From: Paenibacillus sp. FSL A5-0031
Lineage (GTDB): Bacteria; Bacillota; Bacilli; Paenibacillales; Paenibacillaceae
Assembly (NCBI RefSeq): GCF_001956295.1
Contig: NZ_MRTD01000030.1
Location: forward strand, 1 to 64,000
Direction: 5' to 3'
DNA: 64,000 bases
Made by a program: the position numbers and the translations under genes. The notes beneath the pieces were generated by a model, which ran no database searches, was not told the DNA's origin, and saw only the letters and a list, made by a program, of their open reading frames with translations. This document shows, in pieces, positions 1 through 8,557 of this stretch. Each line of letters begins with the position of its first letter. Within the stretch, counting starts at the first letter, position 1.

Positions 1-96
1 GTACAGGAATAGCTCTCCTGTACTGCTACCAATACTCCCGTTCAAAGCGAGCTATTCCTCAGCGAGCTTGATGCTTATGGGACAGCCCCTTAGCAT
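1..96. repeat. Structured 3'-flank repeat, cut by window edge
   Basis: The first 23 bases form a perfect 8-bp stem (GTACAGGA with TCCTGTAC) around a 7-base loop. A second, alternative inverted repeat pairs GGAATAGCTC (6-15) with GAGCTATTCC (49-58). The part around 41-90 resembles 16676-16741, sharing GCTCGCTTTGA and a nearby CTCGC read on the minus strand. Both copies lie just 3' of a minus-strand gene. It may act as a 3'-UTR or terminator structure; that is inference. Confidence 0.45.
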
Positions 97-1782
97 TTAT
101 GAATGCTTTAAATAATAGGAAGCCGTCATGGGACGTTTCTCACATTTCTTGCGATAGGTTACTGGGCTAAGTCCCGTCACCTTCTTGAAAATTCGGCTGA
201 AATGCTCAGGATTAACATACCCTACACTTTCCGCTACATCGTAAATTTTCAACCCGTTCTCTAGACCTTCTTTCGCTTTTTCAATTCTTAAATTGGTCAA
301 ATAGTTGATAAAATTAATACCGATTTCTTTCGCAAACTGTTTGCTAAGATAACTGTCGCTCACACCGACCATGGCGCAAATCGTAGACAAATGCAAATCT
401 TCATTAAAATGATTATCTAATATCGCTTTAGCTTTCGCTACAACAGGACTCAGCCAAGCAGCAGCTTTGTCGAGCTTAGGATGCAGCTTATCATGCAATG
501 CATCAAGAAATAATTGCAGCCATTCCATGGTCTCATCCCATGTCTCTATACTCCGGACATGCTCAACCGGTTGAGGAAATCTTTCATGCAGCTTATCCCA
601 CGACATTCCTCGCTCATGCATCAGCGTGCCCGTTTCCCAGATCAAATCGCTGAGTGCTTTTTTGATAGGCTCAGGCGAGGATGGAAAGTATTCAAGTAGC
701 AGCTTGAATCCGTGCTGAATAGACTGTTTCCATCGCATAGGGTCGGTATCTTTTAGCGCATGCAGCAGCTCGAGCTTAAATGGCGCCCATGCTTCTTTCC
801 AATTGTCCTTCTCTGCACCCATTGATCGTTCGGCTTCTGGATAGATCAAGTGATCATATCCTTGATAGTAACTAAGAAGGGAAAGCCGTTCAGCTTGACG
901 GAACAAACGATTCCACTGCATCACTCCATTGGCAGAGTCACTGATACCGATAGATAAATGAAGATTCAAAAACTGCCGCAGCCTTATTTTCACATCCGTC
1001 AAGACAGCTTGGGTCAAACTTCGAATTGCCATCGCACTGCATTGCTCAGGAAAGGTGAAATATAGGATATAGTTCCGTTCATCATGACGACAAACGCGGC
1101 ATATTCCTTCATTCCTATCCGTGTTCGTTACGGTTCTAATGGTTTGCATAATAATTTGCTTCGTATGTTCGAAGTGAACCACTTGAGATAGTCTAATGAA
1201 GGCTACCTTCTGATTTTTCTCGCCCAACTGTTTCCGTACGATATTCAATCCTAATTTCAACTGTTCATCGAGTTCACAATCAGATGAGCTCAATCCATCT
1301 GACACCGACAGCTGGTGGAGCATGGAACAAACCATTTCGTCTTCATCTAAGGCAGACAATTCAGGTTCCGCAGCCTTGCTCCTCTGTCGCCTATTCAATT
1401 CCTCCACTGTCTTATTCAGCACTGGAGCAATATATTGTTCATCCAATTTCGCCTTTAGCATATAATCAAACGCCCCAAGCACAAATGAGTCTCTTACATA
1501 GCCATAGTCGCCGTATGCACTAAGCATAATAATAAGCGGCGGGCTCTCGAACGACACATCTCTAAGTGATGCAAGAAGCTCCACACCATTCATCCGCGGC
1601 ATCTTTATATCTGCGAAGATGATGTCGATATCCTGACGATCCTTTAGAAGATGCAATGCTTCTTCTCCGTCGCCCGCCTCTCCTGCAATTTCAATATCTG
1701 TTGAAGTTAAAGCGATATATTCCCGAAGCGCTAATCTGGCTAAAGGCTCGTCATCCACGATAAAGGCTTGGTATTTCGGCAT
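97..1782 (-). CDS. YesN-type response regulator, AraC family
   Basis: This is a 561-residue cytoplasmic transcription regulator. An N-terminal receiver domain (about 1-125) shows the acidic pair at D11 and the phospho-acceptor D58 in the ADIKMPRMNG segment. A long middle region separates it from a C-terminal double helix-turn-helix (about 455-555) of the AraC type. The start at 1782 is chosen because a strong AGGGGGAG ribosome site precedes this ATG; the longer reading starts without one. It is the last gene of a minus-strand set after a sensor kinase and a binding protein, 28 bp from the latter. It probably activates the divergent sugar-uptake operon at 5.3-10.6 kb. Family assignment is firm; the target is inferred. 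Confidence 0.9.
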   Translation of the reverse strand: MPKYQAFIVDDEPLARLALREYIALTSTDIEIAGEAGDGEEALHLLKDRQDIDIIFADIKMPRMNGVELLASLRDVSFESPPLIIMLSAYGDYGYVRDSFVLGAFDYMLKAKLDEQYIAPVLNKTVEELNRRQRSKAAEPELSALDEDEMVCSMLHQLSVSDGLSSSDCELDEQLKLGLNIVRKQLGEKNQKVAFIRLSQVVHFEHTKQIIMQTIRTVTNTDRNEGICRVCRHDERNYILYFTFPEQCSAMAIRSLTQAVLTDVKIRLRQFLNLHLSIGISDSANGVMQWNRLFRQAERLSLLSYYQGYDHLIYPEAERSMGAEKDNWKEAWAPFKLELLHALKDTDPMRWKQSIQHGFKLLLEYFPSSPEPIKKALSDLIWETGTLMHERGMSWDKLHERFPQPVEHVRSIETWDETMEWLQLFLDALHDKLHPKLDKAAAWLSPVVAKAKAILDNHFNEDLHLSTICAMVGVSDSYLSKQFAKEIGINFINYLTNLRIEKAKEGLENGLKIYDVAESVGYVNPEHFSRIFKKVTGLSPVTYRKKCEKRPMTASYYLKHS

Positions 1783-1810
1783 CTTACTCCCCCTCATACA
1801 TCGATAGGCT

Positions 1811-3136
1811 TTAATTATGCTGAACATATTGCACCGCTTTGCTCCAGTTTTCATTCATCTTGTTCTGAATGCCTGCCACTGACTCGCCTGCAAAAATTTC
1901 TTGCGCCAGCTTTTTCTCATCATACTGCGCTGCGTTTTTCACTCGTACAAATTTCTCATCTAACGCGGAATACATAAAAGGCACAAATGGATGCTCTTTA
2001 TTTTCCTCATTAAAAAAGGGAAGTATGGACTGAACATCCGTTAACGTCGATGAGCTTTGTGAGTTATTTATAAAAGCCTGATAAACCTCGGGGCTGAATA
2101 CCCATTCAAGAAATTGTATCGCTTCTTCTTTGTTTTTGGAGTTTTTGTTAATCGCCATATACTGGTCCGGCATCGTTACAGAAAGCAGCGGTTCTTTGGT
2201 CGTTTCCCTCCACGGCAACGCAAATGCACCTATATCCTCATCATTGCTCACTATTGCCACATGATCCGAGTAATACCATTGACCAAGTGCGATCATTGCC
2301 GCTTCTCTGGACTGAAACAATTGTTTCGCCTGATCAAAGCCAATTTCAAGCGCGTTTGGGCCAGCTAATTTATTTTCCGCGATCGTCTTGAGCATAGCGG
2401 CTGCTTTGCCAAAGGCTGAGCCTTCTCCGAATGGCTTCAATTCGTTTGATATATTGGCCAAATAGTTCTCTTCCTTCGCAAAGATTGGCGGTCCAAATTC
2501 AATAAATGGATAGAAGGTCCAATCATCTTTGCCCCCGATAGCAATCGGAATATATTTGCCGTGCAATTTAATTTGATTCAGTACATCCATAAATTGTCCT
2601 AAAGTTTGCGGTACGCTAACGCCCACCTCTTCAAAAATACTTGGTCGATAATACACATACTCAGAGAAGGATATGAGCGGCAAGCCAAGTGTTTCGCCCT
2701 CTATTTCAGCTGGGTACTTATTTCTGCTCGTTGCTTGCAATTGATTAAGAGACAGCAATGAATTTTTATAAATGGGCAAGTGACCCGGTTTCAAATAAAA
2801 TAGGTCAGGCAAATCATTTGCCGTCAGACGCACCTTTAAATATTGGCCGCTATTATCTGGAATCGTCTCTACTTCCACGGTTACATTTGGTTTGAGAGCC
2901 GAATATTCCTTCACCTTCTCCGTCCAAAATTCGATATCCGTCTTCGATTCCCATATTCCAAATTTCATTTTTACCGGCTGATTTTGATTGGAGGTTTGTT
3001 TCTGTGGTGTATTAACAACTAAAGAATAAATCGTATCATTGGTATCAGCCTTAAACATACCGATCCATCCTGCAAGCAAGCCTACCGATATCAAAGTAAC
3101 GACTAAGACAGTGACAATATTTTTGTTAAATTTCAT
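1811..3136 (-). CDS. Membrane-anchored extracellular sugar-binding protein
   Basis: This 441-residue protein of solute-binding family 1 starts at the ATG preceded by GGGAGAAG. Its N-terminus carries one hydrophobic segment (about residues 8-27) but no lipobox cysteine, unlike the other binding proteins in this window, so an uncleaved membrane anchor is likely. The body has the usual two-lobe sugar-binding pattern, including a Gly/Trp-rich centre and a conserved YMAINKNSKN stretch. It lies between a YesM-type kinase and a YesN-type regulator, not beside permeases. That suggests an auxiliary ligand sensor for the kinase rather than a transport component. A transport role with the permeases at 6.8-8.5 kb is the alternative. 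Confidence 0.8.
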   Translation of the reverse strand: MKFNKNIVTVLVVTLISVGLLAGWIGMFKADTNDTIYSLVVNTPQKQTSNQNQPVKMKFGIWESKTDIEFWTEKVKEYSALKPNVTVEVETIPDNSGQYLKVRLTANDLPDLFYLKPGHLPIYKNSLLSLNQLQATSRNKYPAEIEGETLGLPLISFSEYVYYRPSIFEEVGVSVPQTLGQFMDVLNQIKLHGKYIPIAIGGKDDWTFYPFIEFGPPIFAKEENYLANISNELKPFGEGSAFGKAAAMLKTIAENKLAGPNALEIGFDQAKQLFQSREAAMIALGQWYYSDHVAIVSNDEDIGAFALPWRETTKEPLLSVTMPDQYMAINKNSKNKEEAIQFLEWVFSPEVYQAFINNSQSSSTLTDVQSILPFFNEENKEHPFVPFMYSALDEKFVRVKNAAQYDEKKLAQEIFAGESVAGIQNKMNENWSKAVQYVQHN

Positions 3137-3257
3137 TTCCACTTCTCCCAGCAAAACTTGAAGCCGCAAACGAATGATTGCGCTTTCAAGTATATGGCAT
3201 TTATTATACAGCGTTTATGGTTAGAAAAGTTGACATTTTTAGTTCAAACATGATCAT

Positions 3258-5039
3258 TTATGCTGAAAAATCAGCCATTTCCTCATCCGGTTCATTAATC
3301 AAAGGCAATCGAATGCTCACCTTTGTTCCTTGCGGCAAATTAGATTCGTATTGCAATCCATACTGCAAGCCGTAGTGCAGTTGTATCCGTCGATGTACAT
3401 TTCGATTTCCCATTCCGCTAAACGTATAGGAGGCCGTTCTGTCTTCAAGCTGATCAATTACGTCTGACGTCATTCCCATCCCATTGTCTGCGATCGTAAT
3501 GAGTAAATTTTTATCATCCCTTACGATTGTGATTGTGATGATTCCAGGGTAATCAATATCCTTCAGACCATGAATGATGCTATTTTCCAATATAGGCTGC
3601 AGCAATAGCTTTAACAAATAATGCCCTGAAACCTCAGAATCGATGTTCCATTCCATTTGGATCGGTCTGCCGAAACGAATCTCCATAATGTACAAATAAT
3701 GCTTCAAATGGTCGACTTCATCCGCTATCGTAGTTAGAAGCCCGCCGCGGTTAAAAGAGGAAGCTAATAGCTGTGTCAACGAGTGAGTCATGTTGCGGAT
3801 ATTGTCCGCTTTGCTTATTAAGGCCATAAACTTAATTGCGTTTAACGTGTTGATTAGAAAATGCGGATTAATTTGCGACTGCAGCGCGGCAAATTCTGCT
3901 TTACGCTTTTCGACCTCCTGCTTCTCACGCTGGCTTATTAACTGGCGAACCTGTTCGGTCATTAGATTAAAGGAATGGCCCAGCCTCACCATCTCCAAGC
4001 TGCCTGAGCCTGTAAATTTTGCATTTAAATCTCCACCCGTTACACGAACCATTTGGTGGAGTAGCACACGAATCGGCTTGGTCACATTGGAAACAAAATA
4101 GAAGGAAACGAGCACAAACGCTAAAATGATCAAAATAGCGAGAAACCACACAAATGAATTTACATTCCGGTAATTGGCGAGCAAATCTGCGAATGGAATA
4201 ATTTGAACAATGTACCAATCCGTATTGTCTACTTTTGCATACGTTATTAATTTCTTATTGTCCTCTGAGTCATCTACGAAGGACCCTTCTACCCCGCGGC
4301 TTATCTCTTTCGACCAATTGTTTACAACCTGGCTTCCCCTATCGATAACTGTATTCGAAGCGATGATTTGACCTTTGTCGCTTACAATATGCAGAACTGA
4401 TTCCGAATTATCGCGTGACTGCAAAATATGATCGAAAGTTCCGCTTTCAAATGTAAATAGGATTAATTCCATTTTGGACATCCGATTCGTCGTGCTTGGA
4501 GAGAGCGCAGCGGCCATCATGTACGGATTGTAATTCCCATAAAGAGCGTTGGGAAGCATGCCTTGAAACCGGATGACGTCAGGCTTGCTAATTGTGTCTC
4601 GGTACCAATCTTGCTCGCGTACAGCAGAGTCATCCATCATCATGTTTTTCAAATAAGAATATGATTTTCCGTTATCAAAAAAAAAGTTAACAGAGAGCAC
4701 GCGGCCAGAGACCGATGCGGTGTACTTCTCGATCATTATTTTCAGCTTATTGGCAGCCTTCTGCTTTTCGATGCCGCTCAAACGATTAATATCAAATATG
4801 GTGAAAATGACATCCTGATCTACGCCAATCGAAGCAAACAGACCAGACATGCGGTTGATTTCTTGACTTACCGAATATGAAAGCGCTTTCGATATTTGCA
4901 GCGAGCGCCCTGTGTTTTGTTCGAGAATATCCCGTTCGTAAATGTTCAATATGACGGAGCATATTAAAAAGACAGGTACGATAACAACCGAAATAAAAAA
5001 TAGTTTTAGTATGGTAGACATGCGCAAGTTTTTTTGCAT
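3258..5039 (-). CDS. YesM-type sensor histidine kinase
   Basis: This 593-residue membrane kinase has a first transmembrane helix near residues 10-30, a large extracellular Cache-like sensor region and a second helix near 295-320. A HAMP linker follows, then the His_kinase box with the phospho-accepting histidine in QINPHFLINT, and a C-terminal HATPase with a DNGMGM motif. A good ribosome site (AAGGAG) precedes the start. It is the first clear gene of the minus-strand set that continues with a membrane-anchored binding protein and a YesN regulator. By family it should phosphorylate that regulator in response to an extracellular sugar. The ligand cannot be read from sequence. Confidence 0.92.
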   Translation of the reverse strand: MQKNLRMSTILKLFFISVVIVPVFLICSVILNIYERDILEQNTGRSLQISKALSYSVSQEINRMSGLFASIGVDQDVIFTIFDINRLSGIEKQKAANKLKIMIEKYTASVSGRVLSVNFFFDNGKSYSYLKNMMMDDSAVREQDWYRDTISKPDVIRFQGMLPNALYGNYNPYMMAAALSPSTTNRMSKMELILFTFESGTFDHILQSRDNSESVLHIVSDKGQIIASNTVIDRGSQVVNNWSKEISRGVEGSFVDDSEDNKKLITYAKVDNTDWYIVQIIPFADLLANYRNVNSFVWFLAILIILAFVLVSFYFVSNVTKPIRVLLHQMVRVTGGDLNAKFTGSGSLEMVRLGHSFNLMTEQVRQLISQREKQEVEKRKAEFAALQSQINPHFLINTLNAIKFMALISKADNIRNMTHSLTQLLASSFNRGGLLTTIADEVDHLKHYLYIMEIRFGRPIQMEWNIDSEVSGHYLLKLLLQPILENSIIHGLKDIDYPGIITITIVRDDKNLLITIADNGMGMTSDVIDQLEDRTASYTFSGMGNRNVHRRIQLHYGLQYGLQYESNLPQGTKVSIRLPLINEPDEEMADFSA

Positions 5040-5065
5040 ATTGGCTCCTTGATTAGATGTTAGGC

Positions 5066-5248
5066 TTACTCCTCGTATATAACCACCTCAGGCTCATCGC
5101 TGTCAATATTCATTTTGGCAAAACCAGTTTTCTTTCTATTAATAAAGTAATGCACCCGCTCGCTGTTTGCTGTAACCGCTTCCTTATCAGCAATAACCAA
5201 ATATAAATTGAGTACAAAATATGACGGATTCAGTTCAAAAATGGTCAT
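5066..5248 (-). CDS. Possible 60-residue ORF upstream of kinase
   Basis: A 60-codon reading frame ends 26 bp before the kinase start. Its C-terminal half uses ordinary codons and ends in a charged stretch (DSDEPEVVIYEE). No family is recognised and its ribosome site is weak. It could be a leader peptide, the 3' remnant of a lost gene or a chance ORF in the divergent promoter region. Confidence is low. Confidence 0.2.
   Translation of the reverse strand: MTIFELNPSYFVLNLYLVIADKEAVTANSERVHYFINRKKTGFAKMNIDSDEPEVVIYEE
5171..5184. promoter_or_regulatory. Weak cre-like site
   Basis: TGTAACCGCTTCCT resembles the CcpA catabolite-response consensus TGWAANCGNTNWCA with two departures. It lies in the divergent region between the sensor kinase and the sugar-uptake operon. 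The match is weak and may be chance. Confidence 0.25.
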
Positions 5249-5301
5249 GTACCCGGTTGCATTCCCAGCGGTATACTTACCAAAAAAAGGAGGAGTCAAC
5301 A

Positions 5302-6696
5302 ATGCAAAGAAACAAAATATTTTCGATTTTATTAACAGTAATGATGATCTTTTTAGCCGTCGGGTGCTCAAATTCGAAGAGCAACAACCCGGAGGTTACT
5401 GAGTCTCCCGCTCCTGCTGCAACAAACGAGCCCACTTCTGCTGCCGAGCCAAGTCCTAATGCTGCCGGCCTTGAAGGCAAAGTTGTCTTCTGGTCCATGT
5501 GGAGCGACACCGAACCGCAAGCGAAAGTGATTAAAGTGGCAGTCGATGAATTTAAAGCTGCTAACCCAAAAGTTACTGTCGATCTGAAGTTTACAGGACG
5601 GGATATTAGAAAGCTGATTAAACCAGCACTCGACGGCGGTGAACAAATCGATATATTCGAGGATGATCCTTCCGTTACGATGGCGATCGTTAAGGACCAT
5701 TTGCTGAAGCTGGATGAATATTTGGCTACACCATCTGTAGGTATGGAAGGAAAATCATTGCAAGATTCACTTATGCCAAGCTTAATGGATTGGACAAAAT
5801 CATTGTCAGTAACAGCAGGACTTGAAGAAGGCCACTATGCGATTCCGCAGCAGCCGTTCGCTGTACTATTTTTCTACAACAAAGAAGTGTTTGAGAAAGC
5901 AGGAATTACGACTCCGCCGAGCTCATGGGAGCAGTTTATGGAATATTGTGAGCTGATTAAGAAATCTGGCGTTGCTCCAATTACATTCGATGATGCATAC
6001 CGTGATTTGTTCATCGGCGGATACCTCAGCAGCGCAATGGGCAATGAATGGGTCGACGCACTCGTGAATGACAAAACAGGCGAGATGTGGAAGGATCCGA
6101 TCATCCTTCAATTCGCCAAAGATATGGTCATGATGAAAGAGAAAGGTTACTTCTCTTCTAAGCTTGCAGGCAGTAAATATCCAGCTGCACAGCAGGATCT
6201 CGTATTCGGTCAATCCGCAGCTTATCTGAACGGCACTTGGCTTCCGAATGAAGTTTCTGCCACAGCAGGTCCTGATTTCAAATGGGGCTCCTTCCAATTC
6301 CCAACTGTGCCTAACGGCAACGGAAAAGGCCAGAATGAGCTGACATTTGGCGCACAAGCTCTTATGCTGAACAAAAACAGCAGCAATAAAGAAGCTGCTA
6401 TCGAATTGGTTAAATACCTGGTAAGCCAAAAAACACAAGCTGAAATGGTGAAGCAAGCTCAAGCTATTCCCGTTTCTATCGATACAGAATGGCCTGCAGC
6501 ACTCGCTGAAGCAGAAACAGCAATTAACAACGCTAAGGTCAATGCGCCTTGGGGCTACGGAATCAACAACTCCGCTGACTTCTCCAAAGGTGTAATCGTA
6601 CCCGTATTCATGGAGCTTGCCGCTGGTAAATTAACGGCAGACGCTTACGTCAACAAAATGAGTGCAGAAGCCAAAAAGTTTTATGGCACAAAATAA
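5302..6696 (+). CDS. Sugar ABC transporter substrate-binding lipoprotein
   Basis: The start is fixed by an AGGAGG ribosome site 8 bases before this ATG; a longer upstream reading has none. The 464-residue product begins with a lipoprotein signal (hydrophobic segment then VGCS, cysteine near residue 22). A Pro/Ala/Ser-rich tether follows, then a family-1 solute-binding domain starting near VVFWSMWSD. It should capture an oligosaccharide at the cell surface and deliver it to the two permeases encoded next. A stable intercistronic hairpin separates it from the first permease, which fits the usual higher expression of binding proteins. The substrate is unknown. Confidence 0.92.
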   Translation: MQRNKIFSILLTVMMIFLAVGCSNSKSNNPEVTESPAPAATNEPTSAAEPSPNAAGLEGKVVFWSMWSDTEPQAKVIKVAVDEFKAANPKVTVDLKFTGRDIRKLIKPALDGGEQIDIFEDDPSVTMAIVKDHLLKLDEYLATPSVGMEGKSLQDSLMPSLMDWTKSLSVTAGLEEGHYAIPQQPFAVLFFYNKEVFEKAGITTPPSSWEQFMEYCELIKKSGVAPITFDDAYRDLFIGGYLSSAMGNEWVDALVNDKTGEMWKDPIILQFAKDMVMMKEKGYFSSKLAGSKYPAAQQDLVFGQSAAYLNGTWLPNEVSATAGPDFKWGSFQFPTVPNGNGKGQNELTFGAQALMLNKNSSNKEAAIELVKYLVSQKTQAEMVKQAQAIPVSIDTEWPAALAEAETAINNAKVNAPWGYGINNSADFSKGVIVPVFMELAAGKLTADAYVNKMSAEAKKFYGTK

Positions 6697-6716
6697 CGTT
6701 AATTAAATACTTCGAT

Positions 6717-6751
6717 CATTGTGCAGCGATCCTTCGGATTGCTGCACAATG
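6717..6751 (+). promoter_or_regulatory. Intercistronic hairpin after binding-protein gene
   Basis: CATTGTGCAGCGATCC pairs with GGATTGCTGCACAATG, a 16-bp stem with one G-T pair and a 3-base loop. No T-run follows, so it is more likely an mRNA-stabilising or partial-termination element than a full terminator. It lies between the binding protein and the permeases, as seen in many sugar importer operons. Confidence 0.65.
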
Positions 6752-6794
6752 ACGTTATAACGGATTATGAATCATATCCGGGAGGGAAATTTAC

Positions 6795-7709
6795 ATGCAA
6801 ATTAAAAAACCGATGATTGCCCTTTTCCTTTTGCCGGCGGTACTCATCTATCTTGCAGTCTTTCTATATCCAACGCTTAGAGCTTTGCTGATGAGCTTCT
6901 ATTCCTTGCCGTCCATCTCAAGCAAAATGTCAGAGTGGTCATTTATCGGATTCGAAAATTACGCAGACCTGTTCCGCAACAGCTATTTTATGGAATCTGC
7001 ATGGAATGTATTGAAAATATGGCTGTTTGGCGGCATCATCACGATTTGCTCCGCCTTCCTATTTGCTGCTATTTTATCATCCGGCGTCCGCGGCAAAACG
7101 TTCTGGCGCTCGCTCGTTTATTTGCCGAATACCGTATCTGCAGTCGTGTTATCCGTTATTTGGATTCATTATATATTCAATTCAAGCTATGGCTTCTTAA
7201 CGAAGCTGTTCCGTTTCCTTGGACTCGATATGCTTGCCGATATTCAGTGGACGAGCGACAGTTATTTGTTCCTCTCCATGCTGCTGGCGTACTGCTTTGG
7301 TTCCATCGGCTACTTTATGCTTATCCTTAATGCCGGGATGGACCGCATTCCACGCGATTATTACGAAGCTGCCCTGCTCGAAGGGGCTAATCCATTGCAC
7401 AAGTTTTTCCGAATTACGCTGCCGCTGCTTCAGGACATATTCCGTATGACGCTCGTTTTATGGACGGTAACAGCCGTGAATTTCTTTGTCTGGTCCGCTA
7501 CCTTTGGCGGTGCGAGTGAAAGCGTCGCTACGATGACGCCGGGCTACTTTATGTATCTCAAAGTGTTTGGCGACGGCACTTCAGTTTATACGCAGGATGC
7601 CTTTAATGTAGGAGCAGGCGCGGCAGTAGGCGTTAGTATTACGATATCAATTCTAATCCTATCCGCCATCATCAATCAGTTCTTCCGTAAAGAACGTCTT
7701 GAATATTAA
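6795..7709 (+). CDS. Sugar ABC transporter permease, MalF type
   Basis: This 304-residue integral membrane protein has about six hydrophobic helices. The binding-protein-dependent transport loop is visible near residues 195-215 as YYEAALLEGANPLHKFFRI, the EAA motif that contacts the ATPase. Its start follows GGGAGGG. It forms the membrane channel with the next gene, 15 bp downstream. No ATPase gene lies in the operon, so a shared MsmX-like ATPase is inferred. Confidence 0.93.
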   Translation: MQIKKPMIALFLLPAVLIYLAVFLYPTLRALLMSFYSLPSISSKMSEWSFIGFENYADLFRNSYFMESAWNVLKIWLFGGIITICSAFLFAAILSSGVRGKTFWRSLVYLPNTVSAVVLSVIWIHYIFNSSYGFLTKLFRFLGLDMLADIQWTSDSYLFLSMLLAYCFGSIGYFMLILNAGMDRIPRDYYEAALLEGANPLHKFFRITLPLLQDIFRMTLVLWTVTAVNFFVWSATFGGASESVATMTPGYFMYLKVFGDGTSVYTQDAFNVGAGAAVGVSITISILILSAIINQFFRKERLEY

Positions 7710-7724
7710 AGATGAGGTGTTAGC

Positions 7725-8540
7725 ATGGTTAATAAAATTCGGTACGTCCCGCTCTATTTGTGGCTGCTGTTCACGATTGTATTGTTCGGTTTCGCCATTC
7801 TAGCCTCACTGAGCACAACAAGAGGCATTTTTACAAATTCATTATTTGAGAGCGGCATTCATTTCTCCAATTATATTGATTTATTCAAAACCCAAAAGAT
7901 GGGACGGTACTTTCTGAACAGTGTCATTTATACCGTTTCAGCTTGCGTCGGTGTTCTCGTATTCGCTGCTCCTGCCGCTTATGTTTTGGGCAGAGTTAAA
8001 TTCCGCGGCAAAAAAATAGTCAATCTAATGTTTTTATCCGCAATTTCCATCCCTGGCTTGCTCATATCCATCCCGCTTTTTTCATTGTTCGTTGAGCTGA
8101 AGCTTACGGGTTCTATTATTACGCTCGTATTAATCTATATTTTCACTAATATTCCGTTTAGCGTATTCCTTCTCACTGGATTTTTCGCTTCCATTCCTAA
8201 GGAATTGGAGGAATCAGCAGCTGTTGACGGCTGCGGCCCTATTCAAACATTTATCAAAATTATATTGCCGGTTGCCCAGCCTGGCCTCATTACAGTTTCT
8301 ATTTTCAACTTTATGTCGATATGGAATGAGTATTTGTATGCGCTTATATTTGCTGGTGATCCGAAATATCATACGCTCGCGCTTGCATTGCAATCCATCG
8401 TACTCGGCTTTACCAACACAGGAAACTATTCCGGTATTTTTGCAGCATCCATTATCGTATTTTTGCCTACATTCATTTTGTATTTGTTTATTTCCAAGCG
8501 CATTGTTGCAGGCATTACGGTTGGATCAGTAAAAGGATAG
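7725..8540 (+). CDS. Sugar ABC transporter permease, MalG type
   Basis: This 271-residue protein has about six transmembrane helices and an EAA-type loop (ELEESAAVDGCGPIQTFIKI) near residues 160-180. It ends in the typical GSVKG of MalG-type permeases. It follows the MalF-type permease by 15 bp with a GAGGTG ribosome site, and is the partner subunit of that channel. The DUF5107 gene follows 17 bp later, so all four genes probably form one operon. Confidence 0.93.
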   Translation: MVNKIRYVPLYLWLLFTIVLFGFAILASLSTTRGIFTNSLFESGIHFSNYIDLFKTQKMGRYFLNSVIYTVSACVGVLVFAAPAAYVLGRVKFRGKKIVNLMFLSAISIPGLLISIPLFSLFVELKLTGSIITLVLIYIFTNIPFSVFLLTGFFASIPKELEESAAVDGCGPIQTFIKIILPVAQPGLITVSIFNFMSIWNEYLYALIFAGDPKYHTLALALQSIVLGFTNTGNYSGIFAASIIVFLPTFILYLFISKRIVAGITVGSVKG

Positions 8541-8557
8541 AAAGGAGTTCATTCACC

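Noticed and set aside
5923..6462. A 179-codon minus-strand ORF opposite the binding-protein gene
   Set aside because: It lies fully within a well-supported lipoprotein gene and shows no domain or ribosome site.
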